DNA from: an uncultured Acidobacteriota bacterium
GTDB taxonomy: Bacteria > Acidobacteriota > Vicinamibacteria > Fen-336
Assembly: GCA_902826455.1 (NCBI GenBank)
Contig: CADEEV010000007.1
Coordinates: 1-64,000 of the forward strand
Reading direction: 5' to 3'
DNA length: 64,000 bases
The first letter of the stretch is position 1, and each line of letters starts with the position of its first letter. The notes under the pieces are model-generated. The model saw only the letters and a list, made by a program, of their open reading frames with translations. It was not told the DNA's origin and did no database searches. Below are positions 23,497 through 33,200 of this stretch, piece after piece. A program made the translations under genes and the position numbers.

Positions 23497-24573
23497 TTAC
23501 GTCGTGGGCTGCACCGGCACGCCGTCGGCGATGCGGTCCGAGCCCTCGATCACGACGCTGTCGCCGGCCGCGACGCCCGACAGGATCTCGACGATCCCGG
23601 TGCCGGTGCGCAGGCCGATCTGCACCGGCTTCAGCTTCGCCTTGCCCGAGACCACGACGTAGGCGACGAAGCCGCGCTCGCTCGCCTGGATGGCGCCCTC
23701 GGGCACGACGAGCGCGCCCTTCTTGGATTCCGTGGCGAGCGTCACCTCGGCGAAGAAGCCGGGCTTGAGCACGCCCGGGTTCTTGACCCAGGCCATCACC
23801 TCGACCTGGCGCGTCGTGGGATCCGCAACCTCGCTCACGTGGTAGATCGAGGCCGGGAAGTCGCGATCGCCCAGGGCCGCCACCCGGAACGTGACGGTCT
23901 GGGACTGGCGCGCCCGCAACGACTCGGCCTCGGAGACCTTGAAGCGCAGGCGCAGGCGACCCGTGTCGACGATCGTCGCGAGGACGTCGCCTTCCTTCAC
24001 GAAGCGGCCGGTCTCGACGGTGCGAGTGTTCACGATGCCGCCGAGCGGCGCCTTCACGTCGGCGCGCGACTGGTTCTGGCGGGCCCAGTCCCAGGCGGCC
24101 TTGGTGGTCGCGGTCTCGGCCGCCAGGCGCTCGGCCTCCTGGCGCGCCCGGTTGAGCTCCTCCGCGGCAACCAGCTTCTCCCGGGCGAGCTCTTCGCGGC
24201 GCGCGAGGTCGGACTCGGCCCGGTGCTCGTCGGCCAGCGCCTTCTTGTAGGCGCCCTCGGTGCGCTCGGCCTCGAGACGGTAGCGCTCGGGATCGATGCG
24301 CAGCAGCACGGTGTCGGGGGTGGCGCGATCGCCCTCGTGGAACAGCACCTGGGCCACGGCGCCCTCCACCTGGGCCGTGACCTGCACCATCTCCTGCGCC
24401 TCGAGGGAGCCCAGGGCCTGGACGCGATAGACGAGCTCCTCGGATCTCACGGGGGCGACGCGGACGTGGATGGGCGCCGGGCCCTTGCTCGCCGGCGTCG
24501 CGCTCTCGGTCTTCGCGCAGCCGGCGGCCGCGACGATCAGGACCGGGAGGAGGAGGGTCGGGCTCGATCGCAT
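23497..24573 (-). CDS. RND periplasmic adaptor lipoprotein (AcrA/MexA type)
   Basis: 358 residues. MRSSPTLLLPVLIVAAAGCAK is a lipoprotein signal (cysteine 19). The order is beta-barrel start (RVAPVRSEELVYRVQALGSL), lipoyl half, a coiled-coil hairpin of alternating charged residues (AYKKALADEHRAESDLARRE), the second lipoyl half (APLGGIVNTRTVETGRFVKE) and beta-barrel plus membrane-proximal domains. It links the RND pump encoded immediately downstream to an outer-membrane channel. The two genes form an operon on the minus strand. Nothing in the sequence identifies the exported compound. Confidence 0.93.
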   Translation of the reverse strand: MRSSPTLLLPVLIVAAAGCAKTESATPASKGPAPIHVRVAPVRSEELVYRVQALGSLEAQEMVQVTAQVEGAVAQVLFHEGDRATPDTVLLRIDPERYRLEAERTEGAYKKALADEHRAESDLARREELAREKLVAAEELNRARQEAERLAAETATTKAAWDWARQNQSRADVKAPLGGIVNTRTVETGRFVKEGDVLATIVDTGRLRLRFKVSEAESLRARQSQTVTFRVAALGDRDFPASIYHVSEVADPTTRQVEVMAWVKNPGVLKPGFFAEVTLATESKKGALVVPEGAIQASERGFVAYVVVSGKAKLKPVQIGLRTGTGIVEILSGVAAGDSVVIEGSDRIADGVPVQPTT

Positions 24574-24620
24574 GCAGCCTCTTGGTCTTCGGACGAAGCG
24601 CTATTGTCCGCGACAACGGC

Positions 24621-24640
24621 CGGGGCTTTCAAAGGCCCCG
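24621..24640 (-). terminator. Hairpin after the TRAP permease gene
   Basis: CGGGGC-TTTCAAAG-GCCCCG, five bases past the end of the permease gene on the minus strand and before the RND adaptor gene. No T run follows on the minus strand, so this is only a candidate terminator. Confidence 0.35.
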
Positions 24641-24644
24641 CGTG

Positions 24645-26714
24645 TCAAACGTTGTTTCGCCTCGCGCGGGCGCGGCGCGCCAGGTGGAGGGCGACGCCGG
24701 CGCCGAGAAGGAGCGCGCCCACGGCATCGCCGCGGACGTCCGCGTACAGCAGGCCGAGTGCCCCGAGGCCGCACAGGATCCGCTCGGCCAGGCTCGCCGG
24801 CCCGAACAGCCAGCCGCCGAACGCCGCCGCGAAGCCGAACACGGCGACGCAGGCCGTCGCGAAGGTCCAGGCGATCGTGGCCGGCTCGCCGATCAGCAGC
24901 AGCCCGGCGCCCTCGGGCGTGAGCGTGAACATGAACGGCACCAGGAAGGCCGGCAGGCAGTACTTCCAGGTGAGCATCATGGTGCGGAAGGGGTTGCCGC
25001 CGGTGATGGCGGCGGCCGCGAACGGCGAGAGGGCCGTGGGCGGCGAGACGTCCGAGAGCACCGCGTAGTAGAAGACGAACATGTGCGCGGCGGCCGCCGG
25101 CACCCCCACGGCCGTGAGGGCCGGGATGATCATGACGGCCGCGATGATGTACGAGGCGGTGACCGGGACCGCGAGCCCCAGCACCGAGACCGCGACCGCG
25201 GCGTAGGTCACGGTCAGGAACACGCTGGCGCCCGCCAGCGACACGATGATCCCGGAGATCTTGAGGCCGAGGCCGGTGAGCGTGACCACCGACACGATCA
25301 GGCCCGCCGTGGCCGTGGTGGCGGCCACGGACAGCACGCCGCGCCCGCCCGCCGCGAGCGCGTCAAAGAAGCGCGCCTCGCCGCGCAGCGCCGACACCGC
25401 CATGGCCAGCAGCAAGCCCCAGAAGCAGGCGAGCGCCGGGCGCTGGCCGAGCGCCAGCAGGAGCCCCGCGAGCGCGAGCCCGCAGACGCCGGCCAGCGGC
25501 GTCGCGTGACGCAGCTCACGGTCGAGGAAGCTCGGCGCGAACGCGATCACCAGGGACCAGAACACCGCGAGGAACGGCGTCATGCCGAGCGCCATGAACA
25601 GCGCGACGGCGACGAGCGAGGTGAAGTGATAGCCCTGGCGCCGGGTGAGGGCGCCCAGGGACTCCGTGGCCGGCGGCGCCGGTCGCGTCGCGAGCCGGCG
25701 CGAGTCGGCCTCGATCATCAGCAGGCAGGAGAGGTAGTAGAGCAGCGTCGGCAGCGACGCCATCACCAGCACCTGGAGGTACGAGATCTTGAGGTACTCG
25801 GCGATCAGGAAGGCCGCGGCGCCCAGCGTCGGCGGCGAGAGCAGGGCGCCGATGCCGGCGGCAGCCAGGATGGCGCCGCCCGTGTCCTTGTCGAAGCCGG
25901 CGCGCTTCAGCATGGGCCAGGAGAGCGAGCCCAGGGTCACGGTCGTCGCGACGCCGCTCCCGGAGACCGTGCCCAGCAGGAAGCCGGCGGCGGTGACGGT
26001 GCGGCCCGGGCCCGCGCCGCTCTTCGAGCGGCCCAGGGCGGCGAAGGACCAGTCGAGGAAGAAGCGGCCCGCGCCGCTGGCCTCGAGCACGGCGCCGTAG
26101 ATCGTGAACAGCACGATGAACGTGGCCGCCACGTCGAGCGGCGCGCCGAACATCCCCTCGAGCGTCAGGTAGTTCTGCCCGACGATGCGCGGCACGCGGT
26201 AGCCGCGGTGGTCGAAGGGCTCGGGCATGTGCGGACCCAGGTACGCGTAGGCGAGGAAGAGCACCGCGACGGCCGGCAGCACCCAGCCCGTGGTGCGGCG
26301 CGTGGCCTCGAGCACCAGCAGGATCAGCAGCGCGCCCCAGATCACCTCGGCGCGCGTGGGGTTCGTGATGCGCTGCAGCGCCTGCTCGTAGTGCGCGAGC
26401 AGCACGCCGAGGCTCGCGATCGCGAGCAGGCCCAGGGCTACGTCCCAGTACGGCACCCTGCCGCGGTCGGCGCGCCGCGCGGGATACAGCAGGAAGGTGA
26501 GCACCAGCACCACGAGCAGGAAGCTCGCCCGGTAGGCGTGGGTGGCGAGGGAGTACTGGGTCCACCACAGCGCGAAGATCGCGAGGCCGGCCGAGAGCCC
26601 GGCCGCGAGGACGCTCCAGCCCCGGGGCAGCGGGCGGGTGGCGGCTTCGACTTCGAACTCCTCGAGGATCTGGCGGGTGCGGCCGGGGTCGAGCGCGTCC
26701 TCTACTTCGGCCAG
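24645..26714 (-). CDS. TRAP transporter permease, fused small and large subunits (TAXI type)
   Basis: About 689 residues with 16-18 hydrophobic helices. It combines a DctQ-like N-terminal part with a DctM-like large subunit (AAGIGALLSPPTLGAAAFLI, TASYIIAAVMIIPALTAVG, FYYAVLSDVSPPTALSPFAA), the fused layout used with TAXI binding proteins for sodium- or proton-driven uptake of organic acids. The expected start lies at the end of the upstream TAXI gene, but no ATG, GTG or TTG occurs there in frame; the first GTG is after the first membrane helix. I set the start at CTG 26714, which has AGGAG eight bases before it. The true start needs experimental support. Confidence 0.82.
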   Translation of the reverse strand: MAEVEDALDPGRTRQILEEFEVEAATRPLPRGWSVLAAGLSAGLAIFALWWTQYSLATHAYRASFLLVVLVLTFLLYPARRADRGRVPYWDVALGLLAIASLGVLLAHYEQALQRITNPTRAEVIWGALLILLVLEATRRTTGWVLPAVAVLFLAYAYLGPHMPEPFDHRGYRVPRIVGQNYLTLEGMFGAPLDVAATFIVLFTIYGAVLEASGAGRFFLDWSFAALGRSKSGAGPGRTVTAAGFLLGTVSGSGVATTVTLGSLSWPMLKRAGFDKDTGGAILAAAGIGALLSPPTLGAAAFLIAEYLKISYLQVLVMASLPTLLYYLSCLLMIEADSRRLATRPAPPATESLGALTRRQGYHFTSLVAVALFMALGMTPFLAVFWSLVIAFAPSFLDRELRHATPLAGVCGLALAGLLLALGQRPALACFWGLLLAMAVSALRGEARFFDALAAGGRGVLSVAATTATAGLIVSVVTLTGLGLKISGIIVSLAGASVFLTVTYAAVAVSVLGLAVPVTASYIIAAVMIIPALTAVGVPAAAAHMFVFYYAVLSDVSPPTALSPFAAAAITGGNPFRTMMLTWKYCLPAFLVPFMFTLTPEGAGLLLIGEPATIAWTFATACVAVFGFAAAFGGWLFGPASLAERILCGLGALGLLYADVRGDAVGALLLGAGVALHLARRARARRNNV

Positions 26715-27739
26715 ACGCCCTTCTCCTCGTAGTAGCGGACGGCGGCCGGGTGGAACGGGACCGGCGAGCGGTGCGCGGCGCCGGCCAGCGTCAGGCCGGC
26801 GGCCTCGGGATGGCTCTTGCGCACGTCCTCGAGGTTGTCGAAGAGCGCCGTGAGCAGCGCCGTGACCTGGGCATCGGCCATCGACGCGTTGACGAACAGG
26901 ATGTTGTCGACGCCGATGCCGGGCACGTCCGCGTCCTGGCCGGAGTAGGTGCCCTTCGGCAGCAGGGCCGGGTCGTACACCGGCCCCGACTTCGCGCGCA
27001 TGGGCTCGATGAACTCGGACGTGGGCACGAAGGCGATGCGGCGGCCGGGCGTCGTCGCGAGGTCGGTGACGGCCGCGGTCGGCATGCCGCCGATCCAGAA
27101 GAAGGCGTCCACCTTCTCGTCCTTCATGGCGCTCGCCGACTCGGCGACGCTCAGGTTGTCGCGGCGGATGTCCCTGCGCGGGTCGAGGCCGGCGGCCTCG
27201 AGGATCCGGTCGGCGGCGGCCTCGGTACTGCTGCCCGCGGAGCCCACCGAGATGCGCTTGCCGCGCATGTCGGCGACCTTGCGGATGCCCGTGCCCTCGA
27301 GGGTCACGACGTGCACGAAGCTCTTGTAGACGACGGCCAGCGTGCGCGCCGGCACCGGCCCGGTGTCGGCGTAGGAGCCGATGCCGCGGGTGGCGTCGAA
27401 GGCCGAATCCAGCGTCGAGAGCCCGAGGTCGGCCTCGCCCGCCTGCACCAGCTTCATGTTGTCCACCGAGCCGCCGGTCAGCTCGGCCGTCGCGTCGGCG
27501 TTCGGGAGCTTCGCGGACAGCACCCGCGCCAGGCCGCCGCCGAAGGGGTAGTAGACGCCGCCGGTGCCGCCGGTGGCGATCACGAGGCGCAGCTTGGCGG
27601 GCTTCGAGGACGTGGCCTGGGGCGCGCCGCACGCGGCGAGCCCCAGCAAGACGAGCGGGAAGAGACGGAGATGTCGCGTCGTAAGGTCTCCTGGAATCGC
27701 GAGGGTAGAATGATGACACCGAAGGGAGAGAGCGTCCAT
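26702..27739 (-). CDS. TAXI-family TRAP transporter solute-binding lipoprotein
   Basis: Up to 345 residues. After a lipoprotein signal (LRLFPLVLLGLAACGAP) the mature protein has LVIATGGTGGVYYPFGGGLA, GEADLGLSTLDSAF, GKRISVGSAGSSTEAAADRI and MKDEKVDAFFWIGGMPTAAV, all typical of TAXI receptors (often glutamate- or glutamine-like or other carboxylate ligands). The listed ATG 27739 adds some 20 unusual residues before the signal and has no Shine-Dalgarno. A better placed start would be ACG at 27682 or 27679, five and eight bases after a clear AGGAG, giving MTRHLRLF as the start of the signal. The stop overlaps the permease coding region. Confidence 0.88.
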   Translation of the reverse strand: MDALSLRCHHSTLAIPGDLTTRHLRLFPLVLLGLAACGAPQATSSKPAKLRLVIATGGTGGVYYPFGGGLARVLSAKLPNADATAELTGGSVDNMKLVQAGEADLGLSTLDSAFDATRGIGSYADTGPVPARTLAVVYKSFVHVVTLEGTGIRKVADMRGKRISVGSAGSSTEAAADRILEAAGLDPRRDIRRDNLSVAESASAMKDEKVDAFFWIGGMPTAAVTDLATTPGRRIAFVPTSEFIEPMRAKSGPVYDPALLPKGTYSGQDADVPGIGVDNILFVNASMADAQVTALLTALFDNLEDVRKSHPEAAGLTLAGAAHRSPVPFHPAAVRYYEEKGVWPK

Positions 27740-28574
27740 GCACGATCCGCGAGTTCCGGAGACGCTGGAGGGATGGAGCCTGCTCCATCAACTGTTCCGC
27801 GTCCGCTGGAGCGCGTGGCAGGAGCTCGCCGAGGGCGAGCGCAGCCGCATCGCGGCCGACGCCGCGGCCCACCTCGGCGCCATGGGCCGGGGCGAGGCCG
27901 GCACCACGGCGCTCACGACCGTGCTGGGCCACAAGGCCGACCTCATGCTCGTCCACTTCCGGCGCAGCTTCGACGCGCTGCAGGAGGCGCAGCTGCAGAT
28001 CGCCTCGCTCGCCCTCGCCCGCTACCTCGAGCCCACGACGTCCTACGTGTCGATCGTGGAGCTCGGCATGTACGAGATGACGGCCCAGATCCACGGGCGC
28101 CTGGGCGAGAAGGGCCTGAAGACCGGCTCGGCGGAGTTCGAGACCGCCTTCGACGCCGAGATGGAGGAGCAGAGGAAGCGCGTCGTCGGGCGGCTGTTCC
28201 AGGAAGTGCCGCGGCGCCGCTACGTGTGCTTCTACCCGATGAACAAGCGCCGCGGCGAGGCGAAGAACTGGTACGCCGTGGCCTTCGAGGAGCGCGCCCG
28301 CATGATGCGCGATCACGGCATGATCGGCCGCCACTACGCGGGCGCCGTGAACCAGATCATCTCGGGCTCGATCGGCTTCGACGACTGGGAATGGGGCGTC
28401 GACCTGTTCGCCGACGATCCGGCCGTCTTCAAGAAGCTCATCTACGAGATGCGCTTCGACGAGGCCTCCGCGTGGTACGCGGAGTTCGGCCCGTTCTACA
28501 CGGGCCTGCAGTTCGCGGCGAGGGAGCTGCCGGGGTTCCTGGCCGGCCGCGTGCCTGCGCTGGTCGCGCCCTAG
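27738..28574 (+). CDS. hemQ: Coproheme decarboxylase (HemQ/ChdC, chlorite dismutase family)
   Basis: 278 residues. The segment YVCFYPMNKRRGEAKNWYAV contains the conserved tyrosine of HemQ after the NW pair, and HGMIGRHYAGAVNQIISGS, DDWEWGVDLFADDPAVFKKL and YEMRFDEASAWYAEFG are diagnostic for coproheme decarboxylases. HemQ carries out the last step of the coproporphyrin-dependent heme pathway, converting iron-coproporphyrin to heme b with hydrogen peroxide. GAAGGGAGAG lies about eight bases before the ATG and a -10-like TAGAAT is at 27706-27711. No other heme gene is in the window. It is divergent from the TAXI transporter. Confidence 0.92.
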   Translation: MHDPRVPETLEGWSLLHQLFRVRWSAWQELAEGERSRIAADAAAHLGAMGRGEAGTTALTTVLGHKADLMLVHFRRSFDALQEAQLQIASLALARYLEPTTSYVSIVELGMYEMTAQIHGRLGEKGLKTGSAEFETAFDAEMEEQRKRVVGRLFQEVPRRRYVCFYPMNKRRGEAKNWYAVAFEERARMMRDHGMIGRHYAGAVNQIISGSIGFDDWEWGVDLFADDPAVFKKLIYEMRFDEASAWYAEFGPFYTGLQFAARELPGFLAGRVPALVAP

Positions 28575-28598
28575 GCCCGGCCGCTCACCCCTCTGTTC

Positions 28599-28628
28599 TT
28601 GTCTCGGCCTTCGACCCTCCGCTACTAT
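28599..28628 (+). promoter_or_regulatory. Promoter of the Mpo1-like gene, probably leaderless
   Basis: TTGTCT (28599-28604), 18 bases, TACTAT (28623-28628). A start seven bases after the -10 falls on the GTG codon at 28635, supporting that start. Confidence 0.45.
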
Positions 28629-28634
28629 GGCGAG

Positions 28635-29069
28635 GTGAGCCCGGCCCTGCGTTCGCTCTTCACGGACTACTCGCGCTTCCACGCGACGGCCGGCAACCAG
28701 GCGTGCCACATGTTCGCCATCCCGCTCATCGTGTTCTCGGTGTTCGCGATGCTCGCCCACGTGGCGCTGTTCGAGGTGTCGGGGTTCGTGGTCACGGCCG
28801 CCGAGCTCGTGCTGGTCGGCAGCGTCCTGTACTACCTCACGCTCGACGCGCCGCTGGGCGCGCTCATGCTCGTGTTCTCGGCGTTGCTCGTCGCCGCCGG
28901 ACGGCAGACGCCTTTCCTCGTCGGTCTCGGACTCTTCCTCTTCGGCTGGATCATCCAGTTCGTGGGTCACTACGTGTACGAAAAGAAATCGCCGGCGTTC
29001 TATCGCAACCTGGTTCACCTCCTCGTCGGCCCGCTCTGGGTGCTGGCCAAGGCCACGGGGCGCTCGTGA
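28635..29069 (+). CDS. Mpo1-like (DUF962) membrane protein
   Basis: 144 residues from GTG 28635. FHATAGNQACHMFAIPLIVFSV near the start and GWIIQFVGHYVYEKKSPAFY with HLLVGPLWVLAK near the end are the conserved histidine-containing blocks of the DUF962/Mpo1 family, in which the yeast member is an iron-dependent dioxygenase acting on 2-hydroxy fatty acids. Four hydrophobic helices lie between. An in-frame TTG at 28599 would add 12 residues; I prefer GTG 28635 because a promoter-like pair TTGTCT/TACTAT places the transcript start at the GTG itself. The stop overlaps the start of the sugar dehydrogenase gene (GTGA). Confidence 0.87.
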   Translation: MSPALRSLFTDYSRFHATAGNQACHMFAIPLIVFSVFAMLAHVALFEVSGFVVTAAELVLVGSVLYYLTLDAPLGALMLVFSALLVAAGRQTPFLVGLGLFLFGWIIQFVGHYVYEKKSPAFYRNLVHLLVGPLWVLAKATGRS

Positions 29070-30268
29070 GGATCCTCCCGGCGCTCCTCGGACTCGCCCT
29101 GCTCGCGGGCTGCAACAAGGGCGAGGGCGACCCCGATCCCAACCCGACGCCGACTCCCGGCACGACGTGCACGGCGGGCGCGCCCCTCGACGGCACGCCG
29201 CCCCTCACGAGCCAGCGCGTCGTCGCGGGCCTGAACGCGCCCGTGGACATCCAGACCCCGCGCGGCGACCTCAACCGCATCTTCATCGTGGAGCAGGGCG
29301 GCCGCATCCTGATCCTGAGCCACGGCGCGATCGTCACGACGCCCTTCCTCAACATCTCGGATCGCATCAGCACGGGCGGCGAGCAGGGGCTGCTCGGCCT
29401 CGCCTTCCACCCGCGCTTCATGGAGAACGGGCGCTTCTTCGTGAACTACACCGACCGCAGCGGCGACACCCACGTCGCGGAGTTCCGCTCGAGCGGCGAT
29501 CTCGCCGATCCCAGCACCGAGCGCACGCTGTTGCGCGTCGACCAGCCGTTCTCGAACCACAACGGCGGCGGCCTGAGCTTCGGCAACGACGGCCTGCTGT
29601 ACATCGGCCTCGGCGACGGCGGCTCGGCCGGCGACCCCCAGAACAACGCCCAGAACCTCACGACGCTCCTCGGCAAGATGCTGCGCATCGACGTGGACGC
29701 CGCGCAGCCCTACGGCGTGCCCGGCGACAACCCCTTCGTCGGCAGCCCGGGCCTGATGCGCGAGATCTGGGCCTACGGCCTGCGCAACCCGTGGCGCTTC
29801 GCCTTCGACCGGGCCACCGGCGACCTGTTCATCGGCGACGTGGGCCAGGGCGACCGCGAGGAGGTCGACATCGGCTTCCAGACCCGCAACGGCGGGGAGA
29901 ACTACGGCTGGCGCATCACCGAGGGCTCGCGCTGCTACAACCCGGCGTTCAACTGCGGCACCGCGGGCATCACGTTCCCCGTCGTGGAGTACGACCACAA
30001 CGCGGGCTGCTCGATCACGGGCGGCGTCGTGTATCGGGGCTGCCGCCTGCCGGGATACGCCGGCACCTACTTCTACGGCGACTTCTGCTCGGGCCTGATC
30101 CGCTCCTTCCGCGTGCAGAACGGCCAGGTCACCGACCAGCGCGACTGGACCGACACCCTGGGCCGCAACATCGACAACATCAGCGGCTTCGGCGTCGACA
30201 ACGACGGCGAGGCCTACATCCTCGACTACGCCGACGGGGAGCTATACAAGATCGTCCCCTCGACCTAG
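29066..30268 (+). CDS. PQQ-dependent aldose/sugar dehydrogenase-like lipoprotein
   Basis: 400 residues from GTG 29066. The signal MRILPALLGLALLAGCNKG gives a lipoprotein (cysteine 16). The mature part is a six-bladed propeller of the soluble glucose dehydrogenase/aldose sugar dehydrogenase family: IFIVEQGGRILIL, GEQGLLGLAFHPRF, NHNGGGLSFGNDGLLYIGLG, YGLRNPWRFAFDRATGDLFI and GENYGWRITEG, which carry the usual cofactor histidine and calcium-site residues. Such proteins oxidise aldoses outside the membrane using pyrroloquinoline quinone. No PQQ synthesis genes are present here. Its stop shares CTAG (30265-30268) with the convergent metal pump gene. Confidence 0.9.
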   Translation: MRILPALLGLALLAGCNKGEGDPDPNPTPTPGTTCTAGAPLDGTPPLTSQRVVAGLNAPVDIQTPRGDLNRIFIVEQGGRILILSHGAIVTTPFLNISDRISTGGEQGLLGLAFHPRFMENGRFFVNYTDRSGDTHVAEFRSSGDLADPSTERTLLRVDQPFSNHNGGGLSFGNDGLLYIGLGDGGSAGDPQNNAQNLTTLLGKMLRIDVDAAQPYGVPGDNPFVGSPGLMREIWAYGLRNPWRFAFDRATGDLFIGDVGQGDREEVDIGFQTRNGGENYGWRITEGSRCYNPAFNCGTAGITFPVVEYDHNAGCSITGGVVYRGCRLPGYAGTYFYGDFCSGLIRSFRVQNGQVTDQRDWTDTLGRNIDNISGFGVDNDGEAYILDYADGELYKIVPST

Positions 30269-33200
30269 GGCGTCGCGACCTCCCGGCGTCGCCACAACAG
30301 GTACACCGCCGGGTAGACGAGCAGCTCGAGGGCGAACGACGACACCAGGCCGCCGACCATGGGCGCCGCGACGCGCTTCATCAGGTCGGCGCCGGTGCCC
30401 GTCGACCACAGGATCGGCAAGAGTCCGATGATGGCCGCGGTCACGGTCATCATCTTGGGCCGCAAGCGCTTCACGGCGCCGTGGACGATCGCCTCGTGGA
30501 CGTCGCCGAGGGTCTTCAGTCGGCCTTCGCGCTTCGCCTCGTCCCAGGAGAGATCGAGGAACAGCAGCATGAAGACGCCGGTCTCGGCGTCGAGCCCCAT
30601 CAGGGCGATCATGCCGACCCAGACCGCGATCGACACGTTGTAGTCGAGGAACCAGAGCAGCCAGACGGCCCCGATCACCGAGAACGGCACGGCCAGCAGC
30701 ACGATCGACGTGCGCGCGAGCGAGCGCGTGTTCATGTAGAGCAGGAAGAAGATGAGGAAGAGCGTCAGGGGCACGACGACCTTGAGCCGCTCGCGGACGC
30801 GGGCCAGGTTCTCGTACTGCCCGCTCCACTCCAGGGAATAGCCGGGCCGCGCCTCGAGGCGCGCCGCCACGGCGCGCTTCGCGTCGTCGACGTAGCCCCC
30901 CACGTCGCGGCCGGTGATGTCCACGTACACGTAGCCCACGAGCAGACCGTTCTCGTTGCGGATCATCGACGGGCCCGTGACCGTCCGGACCTCGGCCACC
31001 TGCGAGAGCGGGATCGAGGCGCCCGCAGGGGTCGCGACGAGGATGCGCCTCAGGGCGTCGAGATCGTCGCGCAGCTCGCGCGGATAGCGGACGTTCACGG
31101 GGAAGCGCGCGCGGCCCTCGATGGTCGTCGTCACGTTCTCCCCGCCGATCGCCGACAGGATGACCTCCTGCACGGCCGCCACGGTGAGGCCGTGGCGCGC
31201 GAGCTCCGCGCGCTTCAGGTCGAAGTCCACGAAGTAGCCGCCGGCCACGCGCTCGGCGAAGACGCTGCGGGTGCCGGGCACGTCGCGCAGGATGTGCTCG
31301 ACGCGCTGGCCCAGGGCCTCGATCTCGGCCAGGTCGGGACCGAAGATCTTGAGGCCGACGGGCGTGCGGATGCCGGTCGTCAGCATGTCGATGCGGTTCT
31401 TGATCGGCATGGTCCAGGCGTTGGTCGTGCCGGGGATCTGCAGGGCGGCGTGCATCTCGCCCACCAGCGAGTCCCAGGTCACGCCGGGCCGCCACTGCTC
31501 CCTGGGCTTCAGTGTCACGACCGTCTCCATCATCGAGAACGGCGCCGAGTCGGTCGACGTGTCGGCGCGGCCGGCCTTGCCGTGGACGGTCTCGACCTCG
31601 GGGAACGCCTTCAGCAGCCGGTCCTGGGCCTGCAGCAGCCGGCTCGCCTCGCCCACCGAGATGCCCGGCAGCGTCGTGGGCATGTAGAGGATCGTGCCTT
31701 CGTTGAGCGGCGGCATGAACTCGTGGCCCAGGGCGAGATAGGCGGGCACCGCGGTCGCGAGGAGCAGCGCCGCCGCGACGAGCGTCGTGCGCGGGCGCCG
31801 CAGCACGGCGCGGCACACGGGCTCGTAGACCGCGAACAGCGCGCGGCTCACGGGGTGCCTCTCTTCCGGGTAGTAGCGGCCCACGGCCACGTGGTTGAAC
31901 AGGGCCGCGAGCCAGCGCGGACGGAAGCTCACGAAGTCGACGCGCGTGAACAGCATGCGCAGCGCGGGATCGAGGGTGAGGGCGAGCAGCGCGGCCAGGC
32001 CCATGGTGAGGTTCTTGGTCCAGGCGAGGGGCTTGAAGAGACGGCCCTCCTGGTCGACCAGGGTGAAGATCGGCAGGAACGCGGCGGCGATCAGCAGCAG
32101 CGAGAAGAAGACCGAGGGGCCGACCTCCATCAAGGCCTCGAGGCGCACCGCGTGAAAGTCCCCCTTGCGGCCGCCGGCCATCCACAGCTCGAGTTTCTTG
32201 TAGGCGTTCTCGACCTCGATGATGGCACCGTCCACGAGCACGCCGATCGAGATCGCGATGCCCGCGAGGGACATGAGGTTCGACGAGATGCCGAGGAGCG
32301 ACATGGGGATGAAGGCCAGCAGCACCGAGATCGGGATCGTCAGGATCGGCACGAGGGCCGACGGGATGTGCCACAGGAACACCAGGATCACGAGGCTCAC
32401 CACGAGCATCTGCAGCAGCAGCTCGTGCTTCAGCGTGTCGATGGCGCTCTGGATCAGGCGCGAGCGGTCGTAGGTCGTGACGACCCGGACGCCCGGGGGC
32501 AGCGACGGCTTCACCTCCTCGAGGCGCTCCTTGACCCGGCGGATCACCTCGCGCGCGTTCTCGCCGTGGCGCATCACGACGATCCCGCCCACCGCGTCGC
32601 CCTCGCCGTCGAGGTCGGACACGCCGCGGCGGATCTCGGGGCCGAGGGCGACGCTGCCGACGTCGCGCACCAGCACGGGCGTGCCGCGCTCGTCGGTCTT
32701 CAGCACGATCTGCTCGAGGTCGCGCTTGTCCTTCACGTAGCCGCGGCCCCGGACCATGTACTCCTTGCCGGCGAGCTCCAGGAGCCGCCCGCCGACCTCG
32801 TCGTTGCTGGCGCGCACGGCCGCCGTGACCTCGTTCAAGGCGAGGCCGAAGGCGCGCAGGCGGTTCGGCTCGACCGTGATCTGGTACTGCTGCACGAAGC
32901 CGCCCAGGGCCGCGACCTCCGCGACGCCCGGCACGGACTGCAGCCGGTAGCGCAGGTTCCAGTCCTGGAAGGCGCGCAGCTCGGCGAGCGAGTGCGACTT
33001 CGAGTCGTCGACGAGGGCGTACTGGAAGACCCAGCCGACGCCCGTGGCGTCAGGGCCGATCTCGGTCTTGACGTCGGCGGGAAGCAGCGGCTGGATCTTC
33101 GACAGGTACTCGAGGACGCGGCTGCGGGCCCAGTAGATGTCCGTGCCGTCCTTGAAGATGACGTAGACGTACGAGAAGCCGAAGTCCGACAGGCCGCGCA

